Made by a program: the position numbers and the translations under genes. Positions 33,661 through 44,500 of a stretch of 64,000 nt of DNA are shown piece by piece (position 1 is the first letter of the stretch; every line of letters begins with the position of its first letter). The DNA comes from Heliopora coerulea (Eukaryota; Cnidaria; Anthozoa; Scleralcyonacea; Helioporidae): the NCBI GenBank assembly GCA_030142905.1, contig JASJOG010000137.1, positions 62,001 to 126,000 of the forward strand, read 5' to 3'. The notes under the pieces were generated by a model. The model did not search any database. It was not told where the DNA came from and saw only the letters and a program-made list of their open reading frames with translations.

Positions 33661-34056
33661 AATATTTAAGCACAATTTACCATTATGGCATAGTTGCTGA
33701 AAACTTGGGATTTAGTTGAAAATATTTGACATCAGCTATAATAGGGATCATTAAACCGTCCTCAGGTAAAACTGTTTTGCTACTGCGTTTCAATAGATAT
33801 TTTCACGTGGTGAAACATGTGAAAATGTAGACTAAACAAGGACTACATGTACTGTTCGTCCATAAATTCACGGCTTAAGGTCACTGTTAAAGTCATTGAG
33901 AGGGAAGCGAGGACAAAAAAAAAAAAAAAAAAAACAAATAACAAACGAACGAGCAACCGACCTAAAAATTAATGAATGATCGAACTACGAGCTTACCAAA
34001 TTGAAGGATTGACCAGAACCTGAACAATAGCAAACTGGTCACAGGATAAAAATGAA
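33661..34056. other. Unassigned stretch with a poly(A) run
   Basis: An uninterrupted A run lies near 33917-33934, possibly the tail of a retroposed sequence. Nothing else is recognised. Confidence 0.4.
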
Positions 34057-34619
34057 AGCCCAGCTCAAAATTTTAAGGTGAAGAACCATGATCACAACAA
34101 GGCAAGACAAATGAAAACATTTTGAAAATGAGTTGAATTCTGACATTTCGTTGCAACGTGCAACATCTTCAGGGTGTAATATTACAAAGTTATCAGTGTC
34201 TATATATACCGGTAAGTCTATTTACATGCGAGAATGAATAGTTAATTAGCGCCCAACCAATCATAAAAGGTGACAAACAAGAAGCTGAGAGAAAAATTAA
34301 TGACGGAGTGAGAGACTAAAACAAGGAAAGAGGTGTGGAAGAGATATTCTCGTTGAGCGGAGGTTTGAGCTTAGAAATAAGTAAGCTTTCCCGAAGAAGA
34401 AGTTCAAAATTCGAATTGGAACGGCAAAAAGAGACAATAGTAAAGTCGTCGAGGGAGATGCTATGTCCGGTTCGACGAGTATGAGTGAGAACGCTCGACA
34501 GTGAATGAATAGCCCGTTTCCTTCTCGTCAAAGGCGAAACTCCCATGTGCTCCAAAATACGTGTATGTAAATGGCGCGTGTTTGCCCCAAATACGATGCA
34601 CCGAAGCATCGACACGTGT
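34057..34619 (-). pseudogene. Penelope-like element, GIY-YIG end (left part, split by Harbinger)
   Basis: The minus-strand frame 34615-34316 includes NTRHLHTRILEHMGVSPL and ends LLISKLKPPLNENIS, closely matching the intact-looking GIY-YIG region at 60390-60650. Below it lie a 3' UTR and a hammerhead-like hairpin (34141-34172), then GAGCTGGGCT in inverse, as in the 60.8 kb copy. The 5' continuation is displaced to 37435-37535 by the inserted Harbinger element. A one-base deletion near the junction also breaks the frame. Confidence 0.8.
34141..34172 (-). ncRNA. Hammerhead-like hairpin at PLE 3' end
   Basis: On the minus strand CTGAAGA (fits CUGANGA) is followed by an extra T, a 5-bp stem GTTGC/GCAAC and CGAAATGTC. 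Stem I does not pair, so this is probably an inactive relic. Confidence 0.4.
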
Positions 34620-34817
34620 AATTAGGAACTTTACGATTGAGAAATTTCTTCGACGGCGACGTGTGTTTGTCAGCGTCGTCGTCGTCGAAAATTGTTTGTC
34701 ACTTTACGAAAATTACGTCACGATAACGCCATCTAATTTTACGTGATGAAAATGGCGTGAAATTTCAAGATGGCAGTCGATTGATTGTACACATTAGTTC
34801 ACCGTTTTTGCTTTCAA

Positions 34818-35893
34818 ATGGCAAATTTTCGAGAAAATAGAAACAGTCTTCTCTTCGCACACAGTCAGGGTCTGATAAATGATGAGGAATTTCTTCTTTT
34901 ATACGATATAAACACGTCAAAAAACCCTGACTTGCCTTACTGGAAGCACGATAAATTTGACTTAGATGAGCTGTCAGATGATGAATGCAATGTCGAATTT
35001 CGCTTTTTAAGAAATGACATCTACAGCTTGATAGACGCTATGTCTTTTCCTGATTTCTTCAAGTGCTACAATGGCCTAAAAGTTGATGCTGTTGAGGATA
35101 TGTGTATTTTTTTAAAACGTCTTGCTTAACCTTGTTGGTATTTAGACATGGTTCCTATGTTTGCAAGACCAGTACCACAACTTTGTATGATCAGCAACGG
35201 GGTGATGGATTTTGTTTATGATAACTGGAATCATTTGCTGTCTTCATTAAACCAACCATGGTTGTCTACAAACATTCTTGAATATTTTGCTCAAGCTATT
35301 TATCAAAAATTGGGGCCATTGAAGACTGTTTTGGATTTGTGGATGGCACAGTGAGACCTATTTCAAGACCAGGCCAAAACCAAAGAGTGCTCTATAATGG
35401 ACACAAGAGGGTTCATGCCATTAAATTTCAAGCTGTAGCCGCTCCAAATGGCCTAGTTGCTCACCTGTATGGACCAGTTGAAGGGAAGAGACATGACAGT
35501 GCTATGTTAGCTCAGTCAGGTTTATATAATCAATTACAGCAGTATGCTGTATTACCAAATGGTCATCAGTTGTGTATTTATGGAGACCCTGCTTACCCGC
35601 TTCGCCCACAATTGCAAGCTCCTTTCAAAGGTGCAAGAATAACTCCAGATCAAAAGCAGTGGAATAAAGCTTTGAGCAGTGTAAGGATCTCTGTGGAATA
35701 GGTTTTTGGTGACATAATAAATTATTTCAAGTTCCTTGACTTTAAGAAAAACTTGAAGATACAGCTTAGTGCAGTTGGAAAAATGTGCATTGTCTGTTGT
35801 TTGTTACACAATGCTCGTTGTTGTCTATATGGATCATCAACATCACAATATTTTAATGTACATCCACCCTCCCTAGCAGATTACTTTCAATAA
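34818..35893 (+). pseudogene. Harbinger DDE transposase (DDE_Tnp_4 type), broken
   Basis: The protein begins MANFRENRN at 34818. An in-frame TAA at 35127 interrupts it. The second block (35130-35340) is followed by a one-base frameshift near 35325. The third block from 35339 has DGTVRPISRPGQNQ (first catalytic Asp, codon 35342), GHKRVHAIKFQ, GPVEGKRHDS (second Asp, codon 35495) and YGDPAYPL. A TAG at 35699, where Trp is usual, follows the conserved Glu of the VE-x-VFG motif (third catalytic residue). The frame then runs on through VFGDIINYFKFLDFKKNLKI to a stop at 35891-35893. All catalytic residues survive, but two nonsense changes and one frameshift abolish the product. Confidence 0.88.
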
Positions 35894-36401
35894 AGTTTGA
35901 TGTGATTGTAAACTGATTTGTGGCATCAAAGAAACTGGACTTTTTTTAAACACTTATTTGAATAGATCAATAATATTTGTTTGGGTTGAAATTGTTTTTG
36001 CTTTGAAAATTTCCAAATAAGTTTGATATTTTTTTTGTTCTCCCAGATTATGATAATGAATGTAACACTCAGAATGGTACTGCCATGATGTCCATTTTCA
36101 CTGAGTAAAAAATCAAACCAGTTAGGAAATCTTCAAACCACAACATCTCCATTGAGGAGTGTGTAACTGATATAACATACCACCATCTGTTTCCATAATC
36201 CCAAATTAGAAAAGCAGTATAGTATTTACATGTAGTTGTGTTTCAGTCTTTTTTTTTTCTTTTTACTAGAGAATATTTGTCAAACACCAAATTAACTGTT
36301 GCATTCTGAACAACAACAACTGTTACTTGCAACCTTTATCCAAACAATAAAAAGAAGCCATTAGTTCTGGATCTAACAGTATCTAACAATGCTCTGACAA
36401 G
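35894..36401. other. Non-coding centre of the Harbinger element
   Basis: AT-rich sequence between the convergent transposase and Myb-like genes. It is probably the 3' ends of both transcripts, with several AATAAA-like sites on the two strands. Confidence 0.5.
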
Positions 36402-37291
36402 TTATTCGTTTTGCTTAGCTAAACTCTGAATAACTGCAGGAAGTGCTGCATTTTGAGCTTGCATTTGAAGCATCACTTGATCATGTTGCTCTTGCTGCTG
36501 TTTGAGACTTTCAGACAACATATCTTCATGTTTCTTTTTGATTTCTAGCTCAGCCTTTCTAACTTGTAATTCTTCTCTTTTCAGCTCGGCGGCCAGTTCA
36601 GCCTTTTCTTTGAGATATGTCATAGTTTCGCTAGCACTTGTATTTTTGCTCTTTTTGTCTGGTTCACCGCCATCACTCTTTCTTTTTTTACCTGTTTTAA
36701 AAGTCTCCATCGCCTTCGCTCTCATTTCTTCTGCTTTAGCAGTTTCTGCATCAGCCTTTCCTTTCCTTTCATCTACTTGAAGCTTATCTTCTTGGTCTTT
36801 GCTCCGAGATCTTTCTATGACATCTTCCATCGATTTATCAAAATCGCTTTCTTCGGGACTAATTCCACTGCTTCTTTCTTCGAATCTTATTTTTTTCTTG
36901 TGTTCTTTTTCAAGGTGATTGTAGTGGTCTCGAACTAATTTTTCATTCACGTTAAATTTTGGATGTTGAAGAGCGTTTAGAGAGTCACTGATACGATCCC
37001 AAACTTGTCCTCTTTGCTTTGATCCATGTTTGTATTGCCAGGGTTCAAAAAGAAACATTTCTCTTATAAGGCACTCATTGTGTTCGTCTTCCCAAACCAT
37101 AGGTTTTTTGCTATAAGTTAAAACAACAATAACAACAAGTCAGGTTTTGATGAGGTTCGATAGCCTGCAGGTTAAAATTTACCCGGCAAAAGTCGCTTTT
37201 TATAAGTTTTTGTATACTCTAGATTCATAATAAGGGAAAATTTGAGATTAAAAGTACTTTCTTACCTTTTGTTAGATGAATTTTCCGACAT
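36402..37291 (-). CDS. Harbinger Myb/SANT-like DNA-binding protein, two exons
   Basis: Exon 1 is 37291-37266 (MSENSSNK) with donor AG|GTAAGA. Exon 2 is 37110-36402 with acceptor TTATAG|C. The phase-2 junction gives 244 residues with no stops. Residues 14-75 contain Trp15, Trp33 and Trp46 plus VRDHYNHLEKEHKKK, the trihelix/Myb-like fold of Harbinger accessory proteins. These bind element ends and help import the transposase into the nucleus. Residues 85-150 are charged and low in complexity, and about 160-235 form a long Lys/Glu/Gln-rich coiled coil. Remaining intact while the neighbouring transposase is dead suggests recent decay or selection on this protein alone. An independent role after domestication is possible but unproven. 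Confidence 0.82.
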
Positions 37292-37434
37292 GATTCAACC
37301 TGGTTCTGCGATACCGTCAAAACTGCGAAAATGGCGGCGTCGACGGATCACGACGCTGTGAAATTGGTGGCTACGCTTGCTCAATGTTGTCTATTCACGA
37401 CGGCGTCGTAGAAATTTCTCAATCGTAAAGTCCC

Positions 37435-37535
37435 AATTATAAACAATACGCGATCTCATTAATATGGGAATCCGGTCTTTGAAGGGAAAGAAACTAGACA
37501 AGCGCCGGCCATTTTTATCCTGAGACTACGTTTTC
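37435..37535 (-). pseudogene. Penelope-like element, right part of the split copy
   Basis: On the minus strand RRLSSFFPFKDRIPILMRSRIVY matches the residues just before the GIY-YIG domain in the 60.3 kb copy. It continues directly into 34619 once the Harbinger element and one AATTA are removed. A TAG lies a few codons upstream, and farther upstream similarity fades. Confidence 0.75.
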
Positions 37536-37619
37536 CGCCCGGAAAGTCAATAGCAAACTGGGGAAAAATTAACGAAAATTTCCGAACTTTAGGGGACGAT
37601 TGGTTGTATAGAAACAAAA

Positions 37620-37705
37620 AGACGAAGATGCGAGTTCGAATCCCGCTCAAGTCAACTTTTCTGGTTGACTTTAGTGGTGTAGGTTAGTGAAATTTATTCA
37701 TAAAG
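37620..37705 (+). repeat. Fragment of the tRNA-Thr-like SINE
   Basis: The segment GCGAGTTCGAATCCCGCTC followed by AAGTCAAC and GTGGTGTAGGTTAGTG matches the T-arm and tail of the SINE at 17440-17500. Confidence 0.65.
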
Positions 37706-38035
37706 TTATCCTAACTCAAGGTAAATTATCAGAATTTTTTAAACAGAGAAGTAAAAGTTATAAATTGGAAACAACTAGAAGGGTTTTAGCTTTTCATAAT
37801 AGTCAGCACTTGGCAAAGACCGTCGATACACGATGTTTTTAGCTAAACCTACCCACCTCGAGACAATACCAACAACGCATTAGGTTGTTGACAACAATCA
37901 AACTCGCCTCGTGATCTGACTCTGGAACATTATGAGGTCATCATCCATGACGGGTTCATGGATTAATCAGGATTCGCTTCAGCCTACCATACAGGAACCA
38001 CTCGACCGGTTAAAGACTTGTTTGGAAATCTATAG

Positions 38036-38320
38036 TGTAGCGTCTTCATTGGTGTAAAATGACGCGTAATTGATAATTCTAACAATAGGCTATAGTCACT
38101 TGGGTGCGGTACAATGCAACACTGTTATTCAGACAAAGGGGCAATGTGACGTGGGTTTCGGCAGCACATTAGATCAGCTGTAAAACGGCGACAGGGGCAA
38201 TCTCTCTTGGACTCGCTCTTACCTTGACACATGTATAAAGCACAGTGTGTATATTCTCTATAAGCGTTCAATAAAGTTCACGACAAAAGAAGTGTTTTCC
38301 TGTGATTTCGGCACGTAACA
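38036..38320 (+). mobile_element. Solo LTR
   Basis: It starts TGTAGCG and ends CGTAACA (TG...CA), with ATAG directly repeated at 38032-38035 and 38321-38324. Inside are a TATAAAG box at about 38233 and an AATAAAG polyadenylation signal at about 38271, in the right order for an LTR. There is no internal retrotransposon region nearby, so it is probably a recombination product. The short target duplication leaves some doubt. Confidence 0.6.
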
Positions 38321-38324
38321 ATAG

Positions 38325-41300
38325 TTCACAATCGCTCACTTTCATCAATAAACTAAAAATGACACAACTGAACCGAATTCAATGTCTAAATCATGATAAG
38401 CAGCTCACGTAAGTATTTTTATGTTACATATTCTTATCAACAGTTAATGGAAGATTCCGAAATTGAATCATAAAAAAAGTGCGTATTTTGTGGATACATA
38501 ATAAGCCGTTCTTTTATAATCTCGTGACCAAATTTAACGTCTCCATCGAATGAACCTCGGAAACAACGGTACTGGAGCCATAACATGCCGATTTCTCTTC
38601 ATATCTGCATCGCTGGAAACCATGTGACTCAAAATGGCTTTTGAAGATATCCCTTTTTTAAGACAAAATTGTCATTAGTAAGTTCAAATTTTATGCTAAT
38701 TAAGATAACATTTCGAAACTACGCCCCGGAAATTATTTCCTTCGTGCTTTTCCCATAGAATTCCATTTCAAACAAGTATTAGTAACTGAAGAATGAAGTG
38801 AGACATTAAAGTGCAAGAATTGCCAGTCTTTATCTATTCACAACTTCTTTCAAATAAAACAAGTCTAATCTTCGAGTCATGGACTCTTTAACGTTTTTCT
38901 TTCTCACTGGATGACAATCGTCTTCGCCCAATAGCTTTACATCGTTCATGCGTTTGTCATAACATCAACAATCCCCGTCCTCTTCTTCGTTATTCAGCTA
39001 AACAAAAATAATGACAAAATATTTCAGAACGGATGCATTAACATAGGGTGACATGAACAAGAGTGCTAAATCGAGTTAAAATTGGCACAGTTTGCTGAAA
39101 CTGGAATTGAGGTATTGTCAGACAGAAGAAGTAACTGAGGCATCGTCGGGTGGGAATTGCAACCGCTAGAGCCGGAGTCCCTTAGTAGTTAAAGAGAAAA
39201 GGTAACAAGAACACCACAGGTATTAAACATGATTAATTGCGATGGCAGAAGCACATCCCCACCAGGCAAATACAGTCGGCACGATCTCCCCGGATCACGA
39301 TCAGAGTCAAAACTTAACTAGGTAACGGTATAACTGCACTAGAAGATCTGCATTGAATACAATATCAAGATGTAATTAAAATCTAGCGAACATCAGCCAA
39401 ATACGGTTACCTAGATCGACCACGATACCATCTTATTGGATAATGTTTTATTCAGACTGGTAGAGATATCAAACCAACAAACAGGACATTTCCATCCAAA
39501 ATAAGTCGTCATCAAAATGGCAAACAATATTATTAAACTAACAAAGAATGATCTTCCAAAGTAAGGCGTCAAGACGACTGTTTGGGGCAGTACCACACAA
39601 CGGTACACAAAGGTTAAAGCATAATAATAATTACTTGTTAATCACATTCAAGATCAGTATGAAGAAGTATTTGTTTGAGGTTTTCTTACAGACCGAGAGA
39701 CGGAGTGAGCTATGTGTAAAGAAACCCAAAGAAAAGCAAATAGCTTCCAGCGAAGGCCGACCAAACAAGGTTTATAAAGAATTATTTATATGGTTTTTCG
39801 TTTCTTCCTTCATCGCTTTAAAACCGGTTTTCCATTTCCGAACAAATTCGTGCGAATCAGATTTTTCTTTTGGGTCATGGGCTATGGATTGTAATTAATG
39901 CGAATCCTATTCAATTTATACAGAGAAATACCGATTTGCGCTAATTTATTCGCAAGTGAAAAACCGGCTTTACGAGTTTTTTATTTCGCGAAATAACGGC
40001 TTAAGTTTTCTTGCTTGTTTTTACCTATAACTTCCGATGTTTTTTGTATCCATTCATCTTGTTTTCATCAGCTTTAAATTACCGTCGAAGAAGATTTAAC
40101 TACGTCTTCAGCAGTTTGTTGTTAATCTTTTGTAAAACGAACCTGAATCTGGTTTGTTTTTATTGAAAAATAAACTAGAAAATTTTCCCTCCCAAACATG
40201 TGGATTTGCACAAAACATATATTGCACGGCTAAGCAGCCAATCAGCTCGTGTTATTTTGAGTACAGACCGAATAACAAGTTTGGCTACATAATAGTTATA
40301 TCATTCATGCTCTAATCCATTACCTGTTCCATCTCTTCTTGGGCGAAGACGTTCTTGCAATGATAAAAATAGGGAAAATAAACAATATGGATTGTGGTGA
40401 AAAGATGAACTTTGAAAATCGGAGACCTATTAAAATGAACAAAATGTGAAGACTCTCAATTACTTAGTTCCACATCAATTTTAAATAGTAAGGTGATAAC
40501 AAGGTAACAGACAAAAGGTAAAATGGTAGAGTATTTCAATTACAAATAATTTATGGGATTTTTTTCCTTATTTTTCGAGATTTTGTTTTGTTTTGTTCTG
40601 TTATGTTTTGTTGTGCTGTGTTTGGCTTTGTTTTGTTAATATTTTGTTTTCTCTCGTCTTGTCTTATACAAACTCATACCAAGGTTGATTTTCTTCCACG
40701 GCCAAAATGACTCAAGGATAAGGCGGTCATACTTAGGGTATTTTTATATCAAAATTTACGCAATTTTCATCCCTTTAGCTTTGTTTTATTTCTTCAATAA
40801 TAACTTCAATAATAAAGGAGAAATGTAAGCGATATGCACATTAGTTCATGTAAACATCTTGAAAACTATCTGCACAAATTGTCAAATACCCATGATTATC
40901 TCATGATATGATAAATAATTTCAAATGTACTCCCTAACAAAACAAAATCGAATATTTCTAATTTGCGGTAACTTTTGAAGTATTAGCAATCTCTAAATAT
41001 CAAGACAGTTTGATTTAGATAATGAAATTGCATTTTAGTTGGGCTAAATTACGTTTTTAAAGGGACCGCTAAGACTTTTCGCCGATCATCTGCCTTGGAG
41101 GCAAGACTGGTCTTGTCTCCGTCAACGCTCAATTATTTGTACCAGGATTAATGGGTACGTCAACCTTAAAAGTTATTGGCTTAGGATTTGCTGGAATGAA
41201 TATTTTAGGTTGTAATGATGTTCTAGAAACCACAATAAACTCTTACTGCCATTATTGCAACACTTCTAACGTTGTACAAGTATAGTGTTAAGTAAGACGG

Positions 41301-41935
41301 ACCATGCCTTTGCTACGCTCAATACTTAAAACCTATAAGAATAATCGAAAGAAGAATTGACCAAAGACTGTCCCTCGTGTTTTTTTAAGTATCAACGACA
41401 ACAGTAATGTAAAAAAACTTAATTATCAATGAAAAATGGGCACATATACCAGGTGACGGTTAAATAATACTTGCAATCTTGAAGAAAGCATGGACGCTCT
41501 TTTTTTTCCATATCCGATTGCTTAATTTGATAATTCCTTGTTTATTGTATTGAATATATCTTGAACATTCGAGAAGTCTCTTTCATGGTTGATTGAATTT
41601 TTTCAAGGAATTAAAATGTAGTTGCAGACAATTGATGCAACCCAGGTGTTTTTTTTTATTTTCCCAACATAGTTTAGTTAATTTATGATCTAATACAGTC
41701 TATTTCAATCAAATCTTATCAGACTTAAAGTTTATCGGGAAATTGGCTTGTAACTGAGAAACAGCGATTGACAAGAAAGGCAGCAACCAGCTTAAAAGTT
41801 TAATTCAGACAAGCTTTCGCTCCAAGCAATCATCGTCAGGTCATAAAGCATTAAAAATGGAAGTGAGTATTTAACCGTTCGTCCAATGTTAAACATTAGT
41901 TTATAATAATTCTTGAATAATATGTATAGACTTAC
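38325..41935. other. 3.6 kb with little recognisable content
   Basis: A TTTTG-type simple repeat lies at about 40573-40650. The segment 39655-39800 resembles the foldback region at 49964-50170 (AGTATTTG..TGAGGTTTTC). The minus frame 39608-39411 has a hydrophobic stretch but no splice support. Downstream exons of the SLC4-type gene may lie here unrecognised. Confidence 0.45.
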
Positions 41936-42105
41936 ATTAGTTAAGTATCTAATGTAAGGGTGTTGGTTCAGTTCCATAAAAGTGAGCTGAAGTCTTTTGA
42001 AAAATTGCATTCCAAATGTTGCCACTACACCCATGTACAGTGTGAGTTCAGTTAAGAGAGCAGTAAGTGTATGTCCATAAGCTGAAGCTAGATACAAAAA
42101 CGCCC
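41936..42105 (-). CDS. SLC4-type anion/bicarbonate transporter exon
   Basis: The exon is bounded by the acceptor TTTTATAG|GG (minus, 42106/42105) and the donor AAT|GTAAGT (41936/41935), 170 nt, phase 1 to phase 0. It reads FLYLASAYGHTLTALL, then LYMGVVATFGMQFFKR and HPYIRYL. The Leu-Tyr-Met-Gly-Val..Gln-Phe-Phe-x-Arg pattern is the SLC4 transmembrane segment usually written Phe-Leu-Tyr-Met-Gly-Val. SLC4 proteins are plasma-membrane carriers moving bicarbonate or borate with Na or Cl. It belongs with the exon at 42753-42891, though the usual intervening residues are missing. Confidence 0.55.
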
Positions 42106-42295
42106 CTATAAAATAATGATCATGGATATGATTTTAAAATCTTAATTATCAACGCCCGCTTTCAACAAAAAGCTATGTAGACATTTTCGCTCACTATCAA
42201 GATTTTAAATAAAATAATAATACTTTTCCCGAGTACCGACAGGTATTTAATTTAATTGGGTAAAAAAAGCTACCTATAATATAGCAATAGTTTCT

Positions 42296-42425
42296 TCATT
42301 CCATCCTTCCTACCTTCGCCTCTCTTCTTCCTGCCTTTCTTTCTTTGTTTCTTTCTTTGTTTCTTCCTTTTCTTTTTTCCCTTCCTTCCTTCCCTTTCCT
42401 CCTCTTCACCTCTTTTCTTCCTTCC
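42296..42425. repeat. Pyrimidine-rich CTTC/CTTT tract
   Basis: Almost pure C/T on the plus strand, lying within the presumed intron of the SLC4-type gene. The long minus frame across it (Lys/Glu/Arg-rich) is a composition artefact. Confidence 0.85.
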
Positions 42426-42752
42426 TTCATTCTTGAGCATCCTTACGCACTTCCCTCGGCACTTCCATTCTTTTTCCTTCACTACATTAAGGCTCTCCCT
42501 TAAAATGGGGGGAAAAATATGTAAAAAGTAAACCAGCATGTAGCAGCTTATGGAACGCCTTGCATAATATTTTGTGAAAGAGAATAAGGGCTCAGGTAAA
42601 CTTATAATGAATTCTGTCCGACAAAACGAACGCCAGAAACTAGATGTTCGACTACAATACGAATTTTGCGGAAGGGAGCAGAAGAAAAAGTACCAGTACA
42701 TAATCCAATACAAAACAACGCAACTCTTTGCTGACGTATTTTTTCCAAAAAC

Positions 42753-42891
42753 GTAAACTGTCAATATGGTTACTTGTTTCCACTGCGGCAAGGCACATCC
42801 AAGGTAATCCAAGCAGTGAGTATAGAAGCACAGAAACTGCAACTACTAAGAGATTACTGCGAAATCCGCTTCCTTTTCTAAACATAGTTTC
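42753..42891 (-). CDS. SLC4-type anion/bicarbonate transporter exon (upstream)
   Basis: On the minus strand it runs from the acceptor TTTATGCAG|GAAACT to a weak donor TTAC|GTTTTT. It reads RKGSGFRSNLLVVAVS, then LGLPWMCLAAVETSNHIDSL. The Lys-Gly-Ser-Gly-Phe and Gly-Leu-Pro-Trp-Met..Asn-His-x-x-Ser-Leu motifs are strongly diagnostic of the SLC4 bicarbonate transporter core. It ends in phase 1, which is compatible with the exon at 42105, but the roughly 35-60 residues normally between them were not found, so an exon is missing or lost. No exons further upstream were recognised before the repeats at 43.2 kb. Confidence 0.65.
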
Positions 42892-43174
42892 CTGCATAAA
42901 TAAAATGCCTCACAAATGATCTTGAAACAATGAATGGAGAAGTGCTTGGTTTGAAGTGAATTAAACGTCATTTGAAAAACAATAAAGTATGATAAAATGC
43001 GCTTTATTGAGATACGAGAAAGGAAGATGTTATGATCTGTGGTATTTTATTATCCTAGCTCTCATGAACTCAAGTGACAACTGACCTATGTGTTCTCATG
43101 TTACAGCTTTGTTGTATCATTAACTAATTAGTCTGTTATTAATAATTTCGTAATATTAAGTGTCATATCATTGC

Positions 43175-43715
43175 AGAAGAGATAAGGGAAGAAAGGAGAA
43201 GAGAGGGAAAAAGAAGAGAAAACATGAAAAGAGAATAGATGGAAAGACATACCAAGGGAAGGAAACCGAAAGGAAGCTAATAAAAGCAAAGGGAAGGAAA
43301 CGGGATGAAAGGGAAGGGAACAAAAGGAAACAGAACGGGAAGGGAAGGGAAGGAACGGGAAGGGAAGGGAAGGAACGGGAAGGAAAGGGAATGAACGGGA
43401 AGGAAAGAGAAGGGAATGGAAGGGAAGAGAAGAAAAGAGAAGAGAAGGGAAGTGAAGGGAAGGGAAGGGAAGGAAAGGAAAGGGAAGGAAAGGGAAGGAA
43501 AGGTAAGAAAAGGGAAGGAAAAGGAAGAAAAAGGAAAGGAATGGAATGGAAGGGAAGAGAAGAGAAGAGGAGGGAAGGAAAAGGAAAGTGAGCGAAGCAA
43601 AAACGTGTGAAAGGAAGTAAAGAGAAGAGAGATGTGAAGGAAAGAGAAGGGAAAGAAAGCAAAGGCAAAGGAAGCGAAGGGAAGGGAAGGGAAGGGAAAA
43701 GAAGGCACGGTATGG
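43175..43715. repeat. GGAAG/GGAAA polypurine minisatellite (about 540 bp)
   Basis: Nearly all-purine plus strand with GAAGG, GGGAA and GAGAA units. Open frames on both strands (Lys/Gly/Glu-rich; Ser/Phe/Pro-rich) are artefacts. Such mirror-like purine tracts can adopt triplex (H-DNA) structure; that is general knowledge, not shown here. Confidence 0.9.
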
Positions 43716-43869
43716 CTAGTCAACGCACGACAAAGCAAAGCCGAAGGCGAAGTGAAAGGGTGGTATGGTATAGCAAAGAAGGGAAAGGAATGAAAGGTAA
43801 GACGTTAGTAAACAGACTTATTTTATAGCACATTAATGCTGTTAGTTCACTTTCAAAGAAAACTAAAAT

Positions 43870-44500
43870 AACCACGAACAAAACGGGAAAAACATGCATT
43901 CACTGAAATCCAAGGTCGATGTCAACGTACAATCCGTTTTCACAAGCAGAAAATTATTGCAAATTTTGAATGTCAAGGAAACCAAGCCTCCGATTGTAAA
44001 TACACAATGCGTTGTGTATCTTTTTCTATGTGATTTTTGCGATGCAAATTATGTTGGGTATACTGTCCGACACTTAAATCAACTCATAAGCGAGCGCAAG
44101 AATTCTGCCATCCAAAAGCATCTTGTCACGCAGCATGGATTGGACAAAAAGGCACCAATTAACCACCTTTTTCAAGTTTTAAAGAAATGTATAAGCAAGT
44201 TTGACTGTCTTATTTACGAAATGCTACTTATCAAGGACATCGGGCCTACTCTCAACTCCCAAATTGACTCTATTCCCGATAAATTGTTTATTTAATATTT
44301 CATTTAATATCGACACAGCTATTTAATATTCGTTTTATCTTTACATGGGAATTATTCCCATAGGATTAGCACACACTTTCTATTGTTTTATTGTCTATAA
44401 ATTCTTAGCTTACATTTCAGTTTCTGACTTGATAGTGACGTAAAGTAGCGTCGAAACGTCGTCGATTGTTAGAGTTTTCTTATGGATTTTAAGAAGATTC
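43870..44500 (+). pseudogene. Penelope-like element 3' end with GIY-YIG domain
   Basis: The frame 43894-44295 encodes CVVYLFLCDFCDANYVGYTV, then RHLNQLISERKNS, AIQKHL and ISKFDCLIYEMLLIKDIGPTLN. This is a complete-looking GIY-YIG nuclease (Val-Tyr, Cys-x-x-Cys, Tyr-Val-Gly, His/Arg helix, Glu in the Ile-Tyr-Glu-Met-Leu helix) in the arrangement of Nematis/Neptune-type PLEs. The RT part is missing; the 5' side ends near the purine tract. The 3' UTR has a hammerhead-like hairpin (44427-44463). Confidence 0.78.
44427..44463 (+). ncRNA. Hammerhead-like hairpin at PLE 3' end
   Basis: CTTGATAGT is followed by a 4-bp stem GACG/CGTC and GAAACGTC. The last segment matches the minimal hammerhead stem III and GTC cleavage site, but the CUGANGA core is altered, so activity is unlikely. 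Confidence 0.35.

Larger units (their letters stand above)
34625..37434 (+). mobile_element. PIF/Harbinger DNA transposon (2,810 bp)
   Basis: The terminal inverted repeats are 34625-34663 and 37396-37434: about 39 bp with four mismatches, starting GGAACTTTACG and, inverted, GGGACTTTACG. The element is flanked by AATTA on both sides (34620-34624 and 37435-37439). It carries the two proteins typical of the superfamily: a DDE transposase (plus, broken) and a Myb/SANT-like DNA-binding protein (minus, intact), arranged convergently. It interrupts a Penelope-like reading frame. The 5-bp duplication is longer than the 3-bp TWA usual for PIF/Harbinger. Confidence 0.88.

Noticed and set aside
32488..33675. 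Very long open frames (up to 358 codons) on both strands
   Set aside because: They are produced by the triplet-phased minisatellite; composition is Thr/Ala/Pro/Leu or Val/Gly/Ser only, with no domain or splice context.
39411..39608. Hydrophobic minus-strand frame resembling a transporter helix
   Set aside because: Only hydrophobicity supports it; there is no diagnostic motif and no convincing splice sites in the right order relative to the SLC4-type exons.
42270..42560. Possible middle SLC4 exon (ESLNVVKEKEWKCRGKC on the minus strand)
   Set aside because: It resembles the expected region weakly, but no donor/acceptor pair keeps phase with both neighbouring exons.
43160..43738. Lys/Glu/Gly-rich and Ser/Phe/Pro-rich frames
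   Set aside because: Artefacts of the polypurine repeat on each strand.
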